A program made the translations under genes and the position numbers. DNA of 7,332 nt, from positions 1 to 7,332 of the forward strand of contig DOZA01000404.1 in the NCBI GenBank assembly GCA_003518245.1, given 5' to 3'. The first letter of the stretch is position 1; the number at the start of each line of letters is the position of its first letter. The notes under the pieces were generated by a model. The model ran no database searches. It saw nothing but the letters and a program-made list of their open reading frames with translations, and was not told the origin of the DNA. The DNA is from Bacteroidales bacterium (GTDB lineage Bacteria; Bacteroidota; Bacteroidia; Bacteroidales; VadinHA17). Positions 6,482 through 7,332 of the stretch are shown here, piece by piece.

Positions 6482-6498
6482 TTGGCATGCTTATTGCA
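6482..6498 (+). promoter_or_regulatory. Near-consensus sigma-54 (RpoN) -24/-12 promoter for the acpH-like gene
   Basis: TTGGCATGCTTATTGCA matches the sigma-54 consensus YTGGCACGNNNNTTGCW at every defined position except one (T instead of C at 6488). The invariant GG (6484-6485) and GC (6496-6497) are exactly 10 bases apart. The predicted start is near 6509, about 78 bases before the ATG at 6587 and on the same strand. Sigma-54 promoters need an AAA+ enhancer-binding activator, for which no site can be assigned here. An inverted repeat ATTGC/GCAAT (6493-6497 and 6507-6511) spans the -12 to +1 region. Confidence 0.62.
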
Positions 6499-6586
6499 CT
6501 ATTCGCGCAATATGTTAAAGAAAATGTTTATACAGCTATTAATAAATAGTTATTTTCAAATACTTTTTAATTGATGTAATTATAAG

Positions 6587-7198
6587 ATGAATGTCCTGGC
6601 CCATATATATCTTTCAGGTGACTCTGACGAGATCATTATTGGCAATTATATCGGAGATTATGTCAAGGGGCGCGACTATCTTAAGTATCCCGAACAGGTC
6701 AGAAGGGGTATAATTCTGCACAGGCATATCGATGATTTCACCGATAAACATCCTGTTGTGCACCGCAGTAAGATACTCTTTACCCGCAAGTATCATAAAT
6801 ACGCGGGCGTGGTTGTGGACATTATATATGATTATTATCTGACCAGGGAATGGGACACCTACTCAAGGCGTCCTATTGAGAGCCTTACATACCAGTTCTA
6901 CAGGGCAATGGTAAATAATTATGATATCTTACCTCCTAAAGTAAAAGACAGGTTTCCCTTTTTTATAATAAATAACTGGATAGAATCGTATAGGACAACC
7001 AAAGGTATTAAACATGTCCTTTCAACATTAAGTAAAAGATCCAGCCTTCCTTCCGAATCAAAATATGCCATAAAAATACTAAAGAAGAATTACTACAGTC
7101 TCGAAGAAGACTTTATGGAATTCTTCCCTCAGCTTATTGAATATGTAGAAAATGATTCCGGCATACAACTTTCCCACAGGATAATAATGCCATTTTGA
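6587..7198 (+). CDS. Acyl carrier protein phosphodiesterase (AcpH-like, DUF479)
   Basis: A 203-residue protein, close to the 193 residues of E. coli AcpH. That enzyme removes the 4'-phosphopantetheine arm from holo-acyl carrier protein, regenerating apo-ACP in the cytoplasm. Family marks: MNVLAHIYLS (1-10) with H6; GNYIGDYVKG (19-28) with D24; GIILHRHIDDFTDKHP (41-56), containing H45, H47, D49, D53 and H55; and DIIYDYYLTREW (78-89) with D78 and D82. These His and Asp residues are the likely metal-binding set of this alpha-helical, HD-like family. The C-terminal half is less conserved and rich in Tyr and Lys. There is no signal peptide. The start at 6587 gives the conserved MNxLAH N-terminus. 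It follows a long AT-rich upstream region with a sigma-54-type promoter and ends nine bases before the convergent rodA stop. Function is assigned by family; activity on ACP in this phylum is inferred. Confidence 0.88.
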   Translation: MNVLAHIYLSGDSDEIIIGNYIGDYVKGRDYLKYPEQVRRGIILHRHIDDFTDKHPVVHRSKILFTRKYHKYAGVVVDIIYDYYLTREWDTYSRRPIESLTYQFYRAMVNNYDILPPKVKDRFPFFIINNWIESYRTTKGIKHVLSTLSKRSSLPSESKYAIKILKKNYYSLEEDFMEFFPQLIEYVENDSGIQLSHRIIMPF

Positions 7199-7207
7199 GT
7201 TTACAGG

Positions 7208-7332
7208 TTATACCAGGTGCTCATTGCGGCTGGCATCCAGTCTCAGGAAAATAAACAGCAATATAGTAAAGCCCCATAGTGATGAACCCCCATAGCTAAA
7301 GAACGGGAGTGGGATACCTATTACCGGTACCA
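7208..7332 (-). CDS. rodA: RodA-type SEDS peptidoglycan glycosyltransferase (C-terminal fragment)
   Basis: The minus strand from the right edge encodes 40 residues and a TAA stop at 7208-7210. It reads PVIGIPLPFFSYGGSSL (2-18), the signature near the last membrane segment of SEDS proteins, followed by a hydrophobic helix (WGFTILLFIFL, 19-29) and a short charged tail, RLDASRNEHLV. The wording GIPLPFFSYGGSSL favours RodA, the elongation-specific polymerase that works with a class B PBP, over FtsW, though the fragment is short. Most of the gene lies beyond the window. Its stop is nine bases from the end of the convergent acpH-like gene, and no terminator fits in that gap. Confidence 0.85.
   Translation of the reverse strand, partial: VPVIGIPLPFFSYGGSSLWGFTILLFIFLRLDASRNEHLV

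Overview
The window looks like a chromosomal segment of a Bacteroidota bacterium, probably Bacteroidales/Marinilabiliales-like. Reasons: an adjacent gpsA-pgi pair; a short-form glucose-6-phosphate isomerase; a secreted GIN-domain (DUF2807) protein; a RodA C-terminus of the type seen in that phylum; AT-rich leaders without Shine-Dalgarno motifs; and several TAnnTTTG boxes resembling the Bacteroidota -7 promoter element. Base composition and codon use look even across the window. I see no mobile element, CRISPR array, tRNA or rRNA.

Layout, left to right. A PLP-dependent ACC deaminase/D-cysteine desulfhydrase family gene (1-710, minus, 3' end outside the window) diverges from an exported Mn-type superoxide dismutase with a twin-arginine-like leader (810-1538, plus), which ends at a weak intrinsic terminator. 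Next comes a secreted GIN-domain protein with a regular ~19-residue SSAGD(I/V) repeat (1719-2441, plus), closed by a strong 12-bp terminator at 2494-2531. Just 36 bases later the gpsA-pgi operon starts (2568-4864, plus). It encodes glycerol-3-phosphate dehydrogenase and glucose-6-phosphate isomerase, linking central sugar metabolism to phospholipid precursor supply. It converges on a COG2403-type GTPase related to cyclic 2,3-diphosphoglycerate synthetase (4996-6330, minus), which has its own strand-specific terminator at 4931-4968. A 256-bp divergent intergenic region separates that gene from an acyl-carrier-protein phosphodiesterase (AcpH-like) gene (6587-7198, plus). The intergenic region holds a near-consensus sigma-54 promoter, a 12-bp perfect palindrome and a candidate -7 box. 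The window ends in the C-terminus of a RodA-type SEDS glycosyltransferase (7208-7332, minus), convergent with acpH.

Most of this is conserved housekeeping or envelope/stress content, and I do not see a convincing new multi-gene system. The points most worth checking are the sigma-54 promoter in front of the acpH-like gene, the uncharacterised bacterial role of the cDPGS-like GTPase, the Tat-type leader on the superoxide dismutase, and the repeat-built GIN protein.
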